This document shows, one piece after another, positions 16,596 to 25,539 of a DNA stretch of 63,187 bases. Origin of the DNA: Magnetococcales bacterium (GTDB lineage: Bacteria > Pseudomonadota > Magnetococcia > Magnetococcales > Magnetaquicoccaceae); NCBI GenBank assembly GCA_015231375.1, contig JADGBT010000010.1, positions 1-63,187 on the forward strand, in the 5' to 3' direction. Below the pieces are notes generated by a model. The model had not been told where the DNA came from, did no database searches, and saw nothing but the letters and a program-made list of their open reading frames with translations. Each line of letters begins with the position of its first letter. The first letter of the stretch is position 1. Both the position numbers and the translations under genes were made by a program.

Positions 16596-18467
16596 TCAAG
16601 AGCCTCCCGGTGGGGTCGAACCGGCGTGATGCTGGGCGCTCAACCAACTCCAGAGGAAGAGGCGCTGATCCCGGCGCCCCTCCCGATGCTCCTGCCAGCG
16701 TTGCGCCACCCAGGCCAGGTCGGTTCCGGCCAGGGGCCGCAGGGGTGGATGGGGCGGATCGGTTTTCAGCCAGTCGGCGATGGGCACGCCGAATCCTTTC
16801 TTGCGACGCTGGATGATGCCCTCGGGCAGCAGACCGGTCATGGCCTTTTTGAGCAGATATTTGCGCACCCCCCGACGCAGCTTGAGCGCGTGGGGCAGAC
16901 GTTGGGCGAAGGCCACCACCTCGTTGTCCAGAAACGGCGCCCGCACCTCCAGCGAGGCCATCATCGAGGCCCGATCCACTTTGGTGAGGATGTCGTCCGG
17001 CAGGTACAGATGGGTGAAATACTCCAGGCTTTTGTCGACGGGATGGGTGACCTCGGAATCGCGCCAGACCTCCAGGGCTTCGGCGTAGAGTTCTTCGGGG
17101 TCGATGGGCTGATGGAACAGCTCCCCGATCTCTGCGGGTTCCAGGGGGGCCATCCAGGTGGGATTCCACAACGGCATGGGATGGGAGAGACCGGCGAGAA
17201 AACGGCGCGCCTTGAAATCCAGGCTCATGTTGCGACCCGACACCGGCAGTCGCGCGCTCAGGCTTTTCAAACCCCGATGCAGGAAATCCGGCATCAGGCG
17301 GTGATAGAGCAGGCCGGGCCGCAAGGCCAGAAAAGGATCATAGCCGGCGAACAGTTCATCCCCTCCATCGCCTCCCAGCGCCACGGTGACATGCTGGCGG
17401 GTGAAGCGGCTCAAAAGATGGGTGGGCAGAATGGACGGATCCCCCAACGGCTCGTCCAGACGCCCCAGCACCGCAGGAATCAGGGTTTTGGCCCCATCCA
17501 GGGTGAGGATCTGCTCCCGGTGGTTGGATCCGATCCGTCGCGCCTCCTGACGGGCATAGGCGGACTCGTCGAAGGAGGGTTCTTGAAAGCCGATGGCGAA
17601 GGTGTTCAGCGAGGCGGGGGGGGCGTGTCGGGCCGCCAGAGCCAGAATGGCGCTGGAGTCTATGCCTCCGCTCAAGAAAAATCCCAGCGGGACATCGCTT
17701 TCCATGCGGCGCTTGACCGCCCGGGAGAGCAGATCCCGCAGTTCTTCGGCCAGGGACTCTTCCCGCCGCTCCAGCAGGGCCGGGTCCGGGGTGAGGCGGA
17801 AGCGCCAGTAGCGCTGTTGCCGCAGGGTGAAGCGGGTCAGATCCAGCTCCAGCCAGCTTCCTCCCGGCAGTTTGTGACTGCCCTGATACAAGGCGTGGGG
17901 GGCCGGAATGAAGCCATAGGCGAAATATTTCTGCAACACCTTCGGATCGATGCCGCCGCTGAAACCCGGATGCCGCCGCAGGGCCGACAGCTCGGAGGCG
18001 AACAGGAACAGATCCTGGTGCAAGGCGTAATAGAACGGTTTCTTGCCGAAGCGGTCCCGGGCGGCGAACAGTCGCCGGTTGTCCGGGTCGAAGATCACGA
18101 AGGCGAACATGCCGTTGAGCCGCTCCGGCAGTCCTGTGCCCCACTCCCGGTAGCCGTGCAGCAGGGTTTCGGTATCCGAGTGGTGGGAGACGAAGCGGTG
18201 ACCCCGCTGGATCAAGGTGGCGCGCAATTCGGCGTGGTTGTAGATTTCGCCGTTGAAGACCACGCACAGGCGGCGGTCGGCGGTCCACATGGGCTGTTTG
18301 CCCCCGTCGATGTCCAGGATCGCCAGACGCCGGTGTCCGAGAAAGATCCGTTGCGCCTCATCGGCGAACAGACCTTCCCCGTCCGGTCCCCGATGGGTCA
18401 GGGCACGGGTCATCCGTTCCAGGTCGGTCCGGGTTCCTGGCCCCGCGAATCCGGTGATGCCGCACAT
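16596..18467 (-). CDS. asnB: Asparagine synthase (glutamine-hydrolysing)-type amidotransferase
   Basis: A 623-residue two-domain enzyme. The N-terminal glutaminase begins MCGITGFAG with catalytic Cys2, then HRGPDGEG, HRRLAILD and FNGEIYN. The synthetase domain has FFLSGGIDSSAILALAA as the pyrophosphate loop, LGGDGGDELFAGYD, and MASLEVRAPFLDNEVV. The frame runs open to 18911, but the ATG at 18467 must be the start because Cys2 has to be N-terminal after methionine removal. Long AsnB enzymes of this type are often found in polysaccharide and natural-product clusters, where they amidate sugars or peptides rather than aspartate. Its neighbours here suggest such a role, which is inference. Confidence 0.88.
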   Translation of the reverse strand: MCGITGFAGPGTRTDLERMTRALTHRGPDGEGLFADEAQRIFLGHRRLAILDIDGGKQPMWTADRRLCVVFNGEIYNHAELRATLIQRGHRFVSHHSDTETLLHGYREWGTGLPERLNGMFAFVIFDPDNRRLFAARDRFGKKPFYYALHQDLFLFASELSALRRHPGFSGGIDPKVLQKYFAYGFIPAPHALYQGSHKLPGGSWLELDLTRFTLRQQRYWRFRLTPDPALLERREESLAEELRDLLSRAVKRRMESDVPLGFFLSGGIDSSAILALAARHAPPASLNTFAIGFQEPSFDESAYARQEARRIGSNHREQILTLDGAKTLIPAVLGRLDEPLGDPSILPTHLLSRFTRQHVTVALGGDGGDELFAGYDPFLALRPGLLYHRLMPDFLHRGLKSLSARLPVSGRNMSLDFKARRFLAGLSHPMPLWNPTWMAPLEPAEIGELFHQPIDPEELYAEALEVWRDSEVTHPVDKSLEYFTHLYLPDDILTKVDRASMMASLEVRAPFLDNEVVAFAQRLPHALKLRRGVRKYLLKKAMTGLLPEGIIQRRKKGFGVPIADWLKTDPPHPPLRPLAGTDLAWVAQRWQEHREGRRDQRLFLWSWLSAQHHAGSTPPGGS

Positions 18468-18520
18468 CTCGACTCCTTGGACCCTTTGATCCGGGTTCGG
18501 CAGCGTGACGGGTGGGGGTG

Positions 18521-19375
18521 TCAGGGGGCGGAAGAGGTGGCGGTCGGGGTCGGAGTCTGGGGTTTGATCCCGGAGACCGACCAGGACATCCGGTTGGTCC
18601 ACACCGAGACGATATCCGTCAAACCCGCCTGTCGCAGCAGATTTTCCGCCTCCTCCCGACGGTAGTACAGGGCGATCTGGGGCAGCATGTGATCGAAGGT
18701 GATCTGTTTCAGATGGCGCAGGGTGGTCTTGCGGAGCAGGTCGTGATAGGGCAGTCGTCCCCAACCCAGATGCAGCATGGCCCACAGCACCACCGCCAGT
18801 CCCCACGACAGGTGATCCGTGACGCGGATCGGCAGACGGCTGAAGATCAGGCGGCGCACCGGATTGAACAGATGCACGATCCAGCCATTGTTCTCCCGGC
18901 CATAAAGCCACACCAGCACCCGGCCACCGGGTTTGGTGGCTTTGACCATGTTTTGCACCGCCAGTTCGGGATTTTCCAGGTGGTGGATCACCCCGAGGCT
19001 GAAGGCGATGTCGAAATGGTCCTGGAAGTCGATCTGATAGGCGCTCATCCAGCGCACCTCCACCGGTACCTCGGTTTTGGCGCGCAGGATGTCGCCGGCG
19101 AACGCCAAAGCCCCTTCATCCACGTCGATGGCCACACCCGGACCGGCCCCTTTCTGGGTGGCCCACAGGGAGTTGCGTCCCATGCCGCAGCCCACATCCA
19201 GAAAAGAGGCGCCTTTCCAGAGTTCCGGGGGCAGGGCCGCCGTCCAGCCGTTGAACTGTTCCACATGGATGTCGAGCAGTTTCTTGAGCACATGGGAATA
19301 GCCGAAACGGTCTGGAGATCCGGCGTGGATGTCGGGTGCGGCGCGCTGGGATGGATCGGATGGGTGGATGGTCAT
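18521..19375 (-). CDS. Class I SAM-dependent methyltransferase
   Basis: A 284-residue soluble methyltransferase. FLDVGCGMGRNSLWATQKG at about 58-76 is SAM motif I, GVAIDVDEGALAFA is motif II, and FDIAFSLGVIHHLENPELAVQNM is motif IV and beyond. The family includes small-molecule, lipid and sugar methyltransferases, and the substrate is not evident. A stretch around 185-220 rich in hydrophobic residues may form a lid or membrane contact. It is 53 bases upstream of asnB on the same strand. Confidence 0.82.
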   Translation of the reverse strand: MTIHPSDPSQRAAPDIHAGSPDRFGYSHVLKKLLDIHVEQFNGWTAALPPELWKGASFLDVGCGMGRNSLWATQKGAGPGVAIDVDEGALAFAGDILRAKTEVPVEVRWMSAYQIDFQDHFDIAFSLGVIHHLENPELAVQNMVKATKPGGRVLVWLYGRENNGWIVHLFNPVRRLIFSRLPIRVTDHLSWGLAVVLWAMLHLGWGRLPYHDLLRKTTLRHLKQITFDHMLPQIALYYRREEAENLLRQAGLTDIVSVWTNRMSWSVSGIKPQTPTPTATSSAP

Positions 19376-19516
19376 GTCGGTCAGTCAAGGGACTAAAATA
19401 AAGAGAGGGTGGCCCCGGAGCGGGGGAGAAATCTTGGTGTCAATACGAAGTGTTATCAGTCTACAGAGACCGGGAAAGCGCGTCAAGTGCCATTGCCGGC
19501 AGGGAGGCGGGAGCTT

Positions 19517-20707
19517 TCAAGAGTCGTCGGTGCCCCGCAGGGCGAACCACAGGGTGCCGGCCACGCCGAACCCGGTGGCGGTCCAGAGGTTGACCGCAGG
19601 CCCGAGTTGCCACAGATAGGCCCCGCCCAGGGCGCCCAGGGAGACGAACAGATCCCGTACCAGATAATAGGCGCCGAACGCGGCGGCCCGATGGTCCGGG
19701 GGGGCGAGGTCGAGGATCAGGGCCTTGCGGGCCGGTTCGCCGAACTCTTTCAAGCCCCGCACCACGAAGGCCGCCACCAGCATACCAAAGGAGTCGGCGT
19801 GCAGCAGCATCAGGGGAAAGGCGGTGAAGAACAGGAAGGTGATCAAGACGAACGGTTTCTTGCCGGTGCGATCGGCCATCCAGGCCACGGGCAGGTAGAT
19901 CAGCACGGCGGTGGCCATTTCGATGGAGGTGAGCAGGCCGAACTCCACTGCCGTGACCGGTTGGGCGATGTTCTTCATGCACCACACCACCACGAAGGCG
20001 TAGGGGATGTGTTCACAAAAGCGGATCAGGATATCCGAAACCAGCAGACGGCGCATGTTGGGGGTGAGCAGGGCGAGAATTTGGCCCGGCGCGGTGGGGG
20101 GCGTGGGGCCGGGCCGGTCGTCGGGGATGAGCCGTTGCTGGGCGAAGAGTCCCATCAGGGCCAAAACCAGGGCCATGACAAACGAGAGACGAATGCCGTC
20201 CACCTCCCCGAACCGGTCGATGCACACCCCTCCCATGATCGGGCCCAGGGCCATGGGAATGCGTTTGACCAGGGAGTGCATGGTCACGCCCATGGTGCGT
20301 TTGTTGGCCGGGAGCGCTTTGGCGATCAATCCCATGCTGGCCGGAAGCGACAGGGCGCTCCAGGCCAGAAACAGGATGGCTCCCACCAATACCGCCTCCC
20401 AGCGCGGAATCAGGATCACCAGCAGATAGCCGGTCATGGCGGTCAGGTTGATGATCAGCAGGCTTTTGCGGATGCCGAAGTGTTCCGCCAGATAGCCGCC
20501 GGGCAGCGAGTAGAGGGCGGACAGGAGATTGTTCATGGCCCCGAGCAGGCCGATCACCCAGGGTCCGCCCCCCAGGGCCAGGAGATAGATGGGCAGAAAT
20601 CGTTCCGCCATCCGTTCTCCCAGCCCCACCAGGATCACCAGCAGCAGCAGCCCCACGGTTTCGCGTTTCAGGGCCAGAAAGGTGAACAGGCGTCCGGAGC
20701 GGGTCAT
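19517..20707 (-). CDS. Major facilitator superfamily transporter
   Basis: A 396-residue polytopic protein with about twelve hydrophobic segments. GLGERMAERFLPIYLLALGG opens the first helix region, and the loop motif LPGGYLAEHFGIRKSLL between helices 2 and 3 corresponds to MFS motif A (GxLaDrfGrkk). A second copy, LPVAWMADRTGKKPFVL, follows in the C-terminal half. It lies upstream of the methyltransferase-asnB-glycosyltransferase genes on the same strand, 141 bases away, and could export their product. Substrate unknown. Confidence 0.82.
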   Translation of the reverse strand: MTRSGRLFTFLALKRETVGLLLLVILVGLGERMAERFLPIYLLALGGGPWVIGLLGAMNNLLSALYSLPGGYLAEHFGIRKSLLIINLTAMTGYLLVILIPRWEAVLVGAILFLAWSALSLPASMGLIAKALPANKRTMGVTMHSLVKRIPMALGPIMGGVCIDRFGEVDGIRLSFVMALVLALMGLFAQQRLIPDDRPGPTPPTAPGQILALLTPNMRRLLVSDILIRFCEHIPYAFVVVWCMKNIAQPVTAVEFGLLTSIEMATAVLIYLPVAWMADRTGKKPFVLITFLFFTAFPLMLLHADSFGMLVAAFVVRGLKEFGEPARKALILDLAPPDHRAAAFGAYYLVRDLFVSLGALGGAYLWQLGPAVNLWTATGFGVAGTLWFALRGTDDS

Positions 20708-20747
20708 GGGGAGGTCTGGATGGCTTCATGGAGTGATGGAATGAGAC

Positions 20748-22091
20748 TCATCCAATGGTGAAGACTTGAATCAGTCCGATCACCATGCATACACCGATGA
20801 CCCGCATGATGTCCAGCTTGAAGCGAAACAGGGCGATGAAGGCGGCGGCGGCGATCAGGGCCTGCAAGCCGGCGAATCCTCCGGAAAAAGGGGCGCTTTC
20901 GGTGGCATGGGGCCAAAGCACGTGCCAGGCGAAGAAAACCGCCAGATTGACCACCACGCCCACCACGGCGGCGGTGATGGCGGTGAGAGGGGCGGTGAAC
21001 TTGAGGTCGCCGTGGGTGGATTCGATCAGCGGCGCGCCCGTCAGGATGAAGAGATAAGAGGGCAGAAAGGTGAAAAGGGTGGCCACCGTGGCCCCGGCCA
21101 CACCGGCCATGAACAGGGCGTCGGGTCCGAACAGTTCCTTGGTCCAGCCGCCGACGAATCCCACGAAGGCCACCACCATGATCAAGGGACCGGGGGTGGT
21201 CTCTCCCAGGGCCAGTCCATCCACCATCTGGGCGCCGGTCAGCCAGCCGAAGGTCTCCACGCCGCCCTGATAGACATAAGGCAGCACCGCGTAGGCTCCC
21301 CCGAAGGTGACCAGGGCCGCCTTGGAGAAGAACAGCCCCATGTCGTGGAGCGTGGGGTTGGTCAACAGGGCCATGGCCCCACCCCAGATGGCCAGAAAGA
21401 CGACCACCATCCCCCCCAATCGACCCGGTTTGAAGCGCACGTGTTCGGGTTGGGGGGTGTCGTCATCCAGGAGCGCGGGGCCGTAATGGTTGCCCTGGGA
21501 GCCGTGCCCGCCTCCGGCCTTGAAGAAGTCCGGGGCGAAGCGTCCCCCTGCGGCGCCGAGGATGCCGGCTGTCAGCACGATCAGGGGAAAGGGCAGATGC
21601 GCGACGAAGATCGCCAGGAACGACAGGATGGCCAGAGTCCACAACACCTTGTTTTTCAGGGTGCGGGAGCCGATGCGCCACGCGGCGAAGAGCACCACCG
21701 CCACCACCGCCGGCTTGATGCCGAGGAAGATCCCCTGCACCCATGGCACGGTGCCGAAGGCGATGTACAGATAGGTCAGTCCGATCAGGATCAGCAGCGA
21801 GGGCAGCACGAACAGGGTTCCGGCCACAATGCCGCCCCAGGTGCGATGCAGCAGCCAGCCGATGTAGATGGTGAGTTGCTGGGCCTCGGGGCCGGGGAGC
21901 AGCATGCAGAAATTGAGCGCGTGGAGAAACCGTTGTTCGGAGATCCAGCGGCGTTTTTCCACCAGTTCCTGGTGCATCACCGCGATCTGTCCGGCTGGTC
22001 CGCCGAAACTGATGAATCCCAGTTTCAGCCAGTAGAGAAACGCCTCCCGGAAGGAAGGGTGAGGAGGGCGTTGTTGCGGGGTGTCAGCCAT
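20748..22091 (-). CDS. chrA: Chromate efflux transporter ChrA
   Basis: A 447-residue long-chain chromate ion transporter with two homologous CHR domains. The first has KLGFISFGGPAGQIAVMHQELV and the second KAALVTFGGAYAVLPYVYQ. LLPGPEAQQLTIYIGWLLH and LGETTPGPLIMVVAFVGF are the matching PGP motifs. ChrA lowers cytoplasmic chromate by export across the inner membrane. The ATG at 22091 is chosen for the family-typical N-terminus; it overlaps the chrB stop by 8 bases, so the pair is translationally coupled. Confidence 0.93.
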   Translation of the reverse strand: MADTPQQRPPHPSFREAFLYWLKLGFISFGGPAGQIAVMHQELVEKRRWISEQRFLHALNFCMLLPGPEAQQLTIYIGWLLHRTWGGIVAGTLFVLPSLLILIGLTYLYIAFGTVPWVQGIFLGIKPAVVAVVLFAAWRIGSRTLKNKVLWTLAILSFLAIFVAHLPFPLIVLTAGILGAAGGRFAPDFFKAGGGHGSQGNHYGPALLDDDTPQPEHVRFKPGRLGGMVVVFLAIWGGAMALLTNPTLHDMGLFFSKAALVTFGGAYAVLPYVYQGGVETFGWLTGAQMVDGLALGETTPGPLIMVVAFVGFVGGWTKELFGPDALFMAGVAGATVATLFTFLPSYLFILTGAPLIESTHGDLKFTAPLTAITAAVVGVVVNLAVFFAWHVLWPHATESAPFSGGFAGLQALIAAAAFIALFRFKLDIMRVIGVCMVIGLIQVFTIG

Positions 22092-23064
22092 CGGGGTGCT
22101 CCTCGTGGGAGAAAAAGAGATGAAAATCATCGAATATCGGGATGCAGGCCGCAAACAGGGCGTCATCGTCCGGGATGCGGGCGCGCATGCCTTTGAGCAG
22201 GGCCTCCGCTCCCCCCGCCTCCGGGTGGGGGCCACCCACATCCAGGGCGTAGACCATGCGACCCAGGGCCATCAGGGCCGGACGGGTTTCCAGATCGAAC
22301 GCGGCCAGCAGGGTCTGAAAGGTGATCCTGTCGGCGACGTGGGAAAATTCGGCGCCGTCGAAATCGAATCCGACCGCTCCATCCGGCGCCATCTGACCGG
22401 GCGCAAGCCAGAGAAAACGGGCCAGAGGATCGATGAAACGCTGGATCAGCCACGCCGAGGCCAGTCGATCCACCCAAAGATGGGCGCGGGTGACCCAGAG
22501 TCTTGCCTGGAACGCGTGCGGATCGCGGCGTGGAATGGGGGCTTGGACCGGAGTGGGTTCGTCGGGGTCGAAGCGTTTGAGGAGGCGGTCTTCGAGCGCG
22601 GTCAGGCTGCTCAACACCCGCGTCTGGGTTGCGTTCGGAAAGAAATCGATGGCGCTGAGTTCCTGGAAGCGTCGGCGCGCCAGCCGGGCGGCCCGTTTGA
22701 GCGCGCTGGCTTCCAGTCGTTCCGGATCGATTCCCGTGATGGTGTCGTGCAGGGCCAGATAGTCCTCCTGGCGATCGAACAGGGCGCGCAACCCGGCGTG
22801 CTGGGTGTCGGAGCGGGGCTGGAGTCCGACCACTTCGGCCATGCCTCCGGCGGTCCGGATGGCTTCCGCCACCTCGGTGAGCATGGTTTCTTGGGCTTCC
22901 CTGGCGGGGAGCAGATAGAGGCCATCCCGGAGCATCGCCCCTCCCATGGATTTCAGGGCGCGCCAAGTGCGCATCCGTTCCGTGGCGTTGCGCGCGGGCA
23001 GACTGAAGATCAAAGCCACGAACGGGATGGATGCGGAAGGCACTGGAAAAAGAGGCTCCTGCAA
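22084..23064 (-). CDS. chrB: Chromate resistance regulator/accessory protein ChrB
   Basis: A 326-residue ChrB-family protein. The N-terminal part (to about 160) resembles the ChrB N-terminal domain with SLPARNATERMRTWRALKSMG and LRDGLYLLPA. The C-terminal domain contains LWVTRAHLWVDRLASAWLIQ and IDPLARFLWL, then FDFDGAEFSHVADRITFQTLL, as in chromate-resistance ChrB proteins. ChrB senses or regulates response to chromate and lies directly upstream of chrA in many operons, as here. The start is taken at 23064; upstream sequence is AT-rich and suitable for a promoter. Confidence 0.9.
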   Translation of the reverse strand: MQEPLFPVPSASIPFVALIFSLPARNATERMRTWRALKSMGGAMLRDGLYLLPAREAQETMLTEVAEAIRTAGGMAEVVGLQPRSDTQHAGLRALFDRQEDYLALHDTITGIDPERLEASALKRAARLARRRFQELSAIDFFPNATQTRVLSSLTALEDRLLKRFDPDEPTPVQAPIPRRDPHAFQARLWVTRAHLWVDRLASAWLIQRFIDPLARFLWLAPGQMAPDGAVGFDFDGAEFSHVADRITFQTLLAAFDLETRPALMALGRMVYALDVGGPHPEAGGAEALLKGMRARIPDDDALFAACIPIFDDFHLFFSHEEHPDG

Positions 23065-23213
23065 GGGGTATTTATTCTGTAGTGGAATTTACATCCTTGT
23101 AGAGATCATTGCAAGATCTATGGATGAGATGTATCGGATTTTGGAGTGATATTATTTAAGTAATATTTGCGGATCAATCTTGAAGATACGCAGAATCGAT
23201 TCCGCCCATCCGT

Positions 23214-23300
23214 CCCCCCGATGTTCCGGGGGGCGGTGTCGTCTTCGGGATGAGCCGGTTTCCCCCCAAGGCCCGAATGGCCTTGGGGGGAAACCGGCTC
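23214..23300 (-). terminator. Two adjacent GC-rich hairpins after ppk2
   Basis: A perfect 22-bp inverted repeat (23252-23273 with 23279-23300, 5-nt loop CGAAT) is followed on the minus strand by a second hairpin, CCCCCCG 23214-23220 with CGGGGGG 23227-23233. They lie 55 bases past the ppk2 stop. No T-run follows on the minus strand, so this is a terminator-like or mRNA-stabilising structure and not a textbook terminator. Confidence 0.6.
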
Positions 23301-23354
23301 GCGCGATGATTTCCCGATGGTGGGTGTGTTTTTCGGCGAGGGCGGACTGGATTT

Positions 23355-24242
23355 TCAGTCGATGCCGATTTCCTCGAAGACCGTGCGCACCACGCGCTTG
23401 TCGTAGTCGAGGAGTTCCGGATTCTTGCCCGTGTAAGGCAGGGTGCTGAGCAGGTATTTGATGGTGTTGATGCGCGCCTGCTTTTTGTCGTTGGACTTGA
23501 TGATGGTCCAGGGGCACTGCTCGGTGGAGGAGTAGAAGAAGGTATCCTCCTTGGCTTTGGTGTACTCGTCCCATTTGTCCTGGGACTCTTTGTCCACGGG
23601 GGAGAGCTTCCACTGTTTGAGGGGATCGTCCTGGCGGCTGTTGAAGCGGCGCAGTTGCTCCTCTTTGCTCACCGAGAAGTAGAACTTGTAGAGAATGATC
23701 CCGGAGGCCACCAGTTGGCGCTCGAATTCGGGCACGGTGCGCAGGAACTCTTTCACCTGGTCTTTGGTGCAGAAGCCCATGACCCGTTCCACGCCGGAGC
23801 GGTTGTACCAGCTGCGGTCGAAGAGATGGATTTCACCGGCGGAGGGGAGGTGTTTGACGTAGCGTTGGAAATACCATTGGCTGCGTTCTTGGTCCGTGGG
23901 TTTTTCCAGGGCGATGACGTGGCATCCACGGGGATTGAGATGCTCGATGACCCGTTTGATGGTGCCGCCCTTGCCCGAGGCGTCGCGGCCTTCGAAGATG
24001 GCGATGATTTTGTGGCCGTTCTCTTTGACCCAGTTCTGCATCTTGACCAGCTCGATGTGGAGCGGGTTGATGATTTTCAGATACTCGGCTTCCGACAGCT
24101 TTTTGAGCTTGGGTTGAGCGGACCGCTTGGCCTTTTGACTCCCGGTGCCCAGGACGATCTCCTTGTCGCGGGTACTCGATTGATGGCGGCTCTTGGGGGT
24201 GTCGTCGGTTTTTTTGGAGTCTTCAGGCTTCGTACTGGACAT
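23355..24242 (-). CDS. ppk2: Polyphosphate kinase 2 family protein (PPK2)
   Basis: A 295-residue PPK2-class enzyme, which uses polyphosphate to phosphorylate nucleoside di- or monophosphates. The P-loop IFEGRDASGKGGTIKR is around residues 85-100. Lid and Walker B elements follow as FQRYVKHLPSAGEIHLFDRSWYNRSGVERVMGF, and RRFNSRQDDPLKQWKLSP is the late conserved block. A basic, low-complexity tail of about 50 residues precedes the domain. ATG 24242 is preferred over 24257 because GGGAGA stands 7 bases upstream. It follows pit1 on the same strand, tying phosphate import to polyphosphate use. Whether it prefers ADP, GDP or NMP cannot be told. Confidence 0.93.
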   Translation of the reverse strand: MSSTKPEDSKKTDDTPKSRHQSSTRDKEIVLGTGSQKAKRSAQPKLKKLSEAEYLKIINPLHIELVKMQNWVKENGHKIIAIFEGRDASGKGGTIKRVIEHLNPRGCHVIALEKPTDQERSQWYFQRYVKHLPSAGEIHLFDRSWYNRSGVERVMGFCTKDQVKEFLRTVPEFERQLVASGIILYKFYFSVSKEEQLRRFNSRQDDPLKQWKLSPVDKESQDKWDEYTKAKEDTFFYSSTEQCPWTIIKSNDKKQARINTIKYLLSTLPYTGKNPELLDYDKRVVRTVFEEIGID

Positions 24243-24330
24243 AGGGCGGTCTCCCATAAAAAAGTGTGATTATTACCGGGCAGGTATTCTAGCATTCAAT
24301 GGATCCATTATCCATGGCTTTTTTGTGGGG

Positions 24331-24364
24331 CAAGGTGGAGGCGCGGGAATCCGCCTCCACCTTG
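24331..24364 (-). terminator. Hairpin between pit1 and ppk2
   Basis: A perfect 13-bp stem (CAAGGTGGAGGCG 24331-24343 with its complement 24352-24364) lies just past the pit1 stop. No T-run follows on the minus strand. It could reduce read-through into ppk2 or protect the pit1 mRNA end. Confidence 0.5.
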
Positions 24365-24377
24365 GGGGGTTGACGGA

Positions 24378-25421
24378 TCAGTAGGCCAGGGCGGCGAAGA
24401 CCCAATAGGTGGCGGCGGAGACCGCGCCGGAGCCGGGAATGGTGATGACCCAGGTGCTGACGATTTCCGAGGCCTTGGCCCAGCGGACCGCCTTGGGCTT
24501 GTCGGAGGTGCCCACACCCATGATCGCGGAGCTGGCGACGTGGGTGGTGGAGACCGGCGCGCCCCAGATGGCGGCGCCGAAGATCAGCGTTCCGGCGGTG
24601 AGTTGCGCGGAGAAGGCGTGCTGGGGACGCACCTTGTAGATGCCGAAGCCGATGGTGCGCACGATGCGCCATCCCCCGGAGAGGATGCCGAGCGTGATGA
24701 AACCGGCGCAGGCGATGACGGCCCATGTCGGCACTTCAAAGGCGGCCTGGGCGCCGCCCAGCACCAGACAGAGGGTGATGATGCCCATGCTTTTCTGGGC
24801 GTCGTTGGAACCGTGGGAGAAGGCCAGGCTGGCGGCGCTCACGTATTGAAACCGCTTGAGCCAGGTGTTGGCTTTGGGGGTGGCGCCGGTCAACACGAAG
24901 CCCACCAGCTTGTTGAACAGGTAACCCACCACAAAACCGAGGATCGGCGACAGGATCAAGGACAGGACCACTTTGGCCACGCCATTCATCTTGCCGGTGG
25001 CGAAGAACTCCTGAAAGCCCCAGACCACATGATCCGAACCGGCGGCCATGACCACGGATCCGATCAGTCCGCCCACCAAAGCGTGGGAGGAGGAGGAGGG
25101 CAGACCCACCCACCAGGTGAGCAGGTTCCAGAAGATGGCGCCGAAGATGCCCCACAACACCACGATGATCGAGATGTTGGCGGGCAGATCCCCGAGGGTG
25201 ATGAACTTGCCGATGGTGTTGGCCACGGCGGTTCCGGCGATCATGGGGCCGAGCATTTCAAAGACGGCCACCACGAGCACCGACTGGATCGGGGTCATGG
25301 CGCGGGAGGCGATGATGCTGCCGATGATGTTGGAGGCATCGTGAAAACCGTTTGTATAGTCGAAAATGAGAACAACAACAATTGTTGTCCACATCAATGT
25401 ATGAACGAGACTGGTATCCAT
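24378..25421 (-). CDS. pit: PiT-family inorganic phosphate transporter (pit1)
   Basis: A 347-residue low-affinity, cation-coupled phosphate transporter of the inner membrane. The duplicated PiT signatures are FDYTNGFHDASNIIGSIIASRAM at residues 20-42 and FSHGSNDAQKSMGIITL in the second half. GLPSSSSHALVGGLIGS and GAPVSTTHVASSAIMG are the matching loop motifs. It is closely similar to pit2 in this window and unlike pit3. It lies 118 bases downstream of a DUF47 gene and 135 bases upstream of ppk2, all on the minus strand, suggesting one operon. Confidence 0.95.
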   Translation of the reverse strand: MDTSLVHTLMWTTIVVVLIFDYTNGFHDASNIIGSIIASRAMTPIQSVLVVAVFEMLGPMIAGTAVANTIGKFITLGDLPANISIIVVLWGIFGAIFWNLLTWWVGLPSSSSHALVGGLIGSVVMAAGSDHVVWGFQEFFATGKMNGVAKVVLSLILSPILGFVVGYLFNKLVGFVLTGATPKANTWLKRFQYVSAASLAFSHGSNDAQKSMGIITLCLVLGGAQAAFEVPTWAVIACAGFITLGILSGGWRIVRTIGFGIYKVRPQHAFSAQLTAGTLIFGAAIWGAPVSTTHVASSAIMGVGTSDKPKAVRWAKASEIVSTWVITIPGSGAVSAATYWVFAALAY

Positions 25422-25539
25422 GGGACTCCGCGTTGATCTCTCAAGTTAAGATGCGCTTCGATACGTGGGGTGGCTCGGGAATGTGGCCGGGCCTCAAGGG
25501 CCTGGCTTTCCGACCCATTCTTTTAAGATTGGGGTGCGA

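Noticed and set aside
16137-18665. Plus-strand open frame of 842 codons
   Set aside because: It lies opposite the ParB-like and asnB genes, whose motifs are unambiguous.
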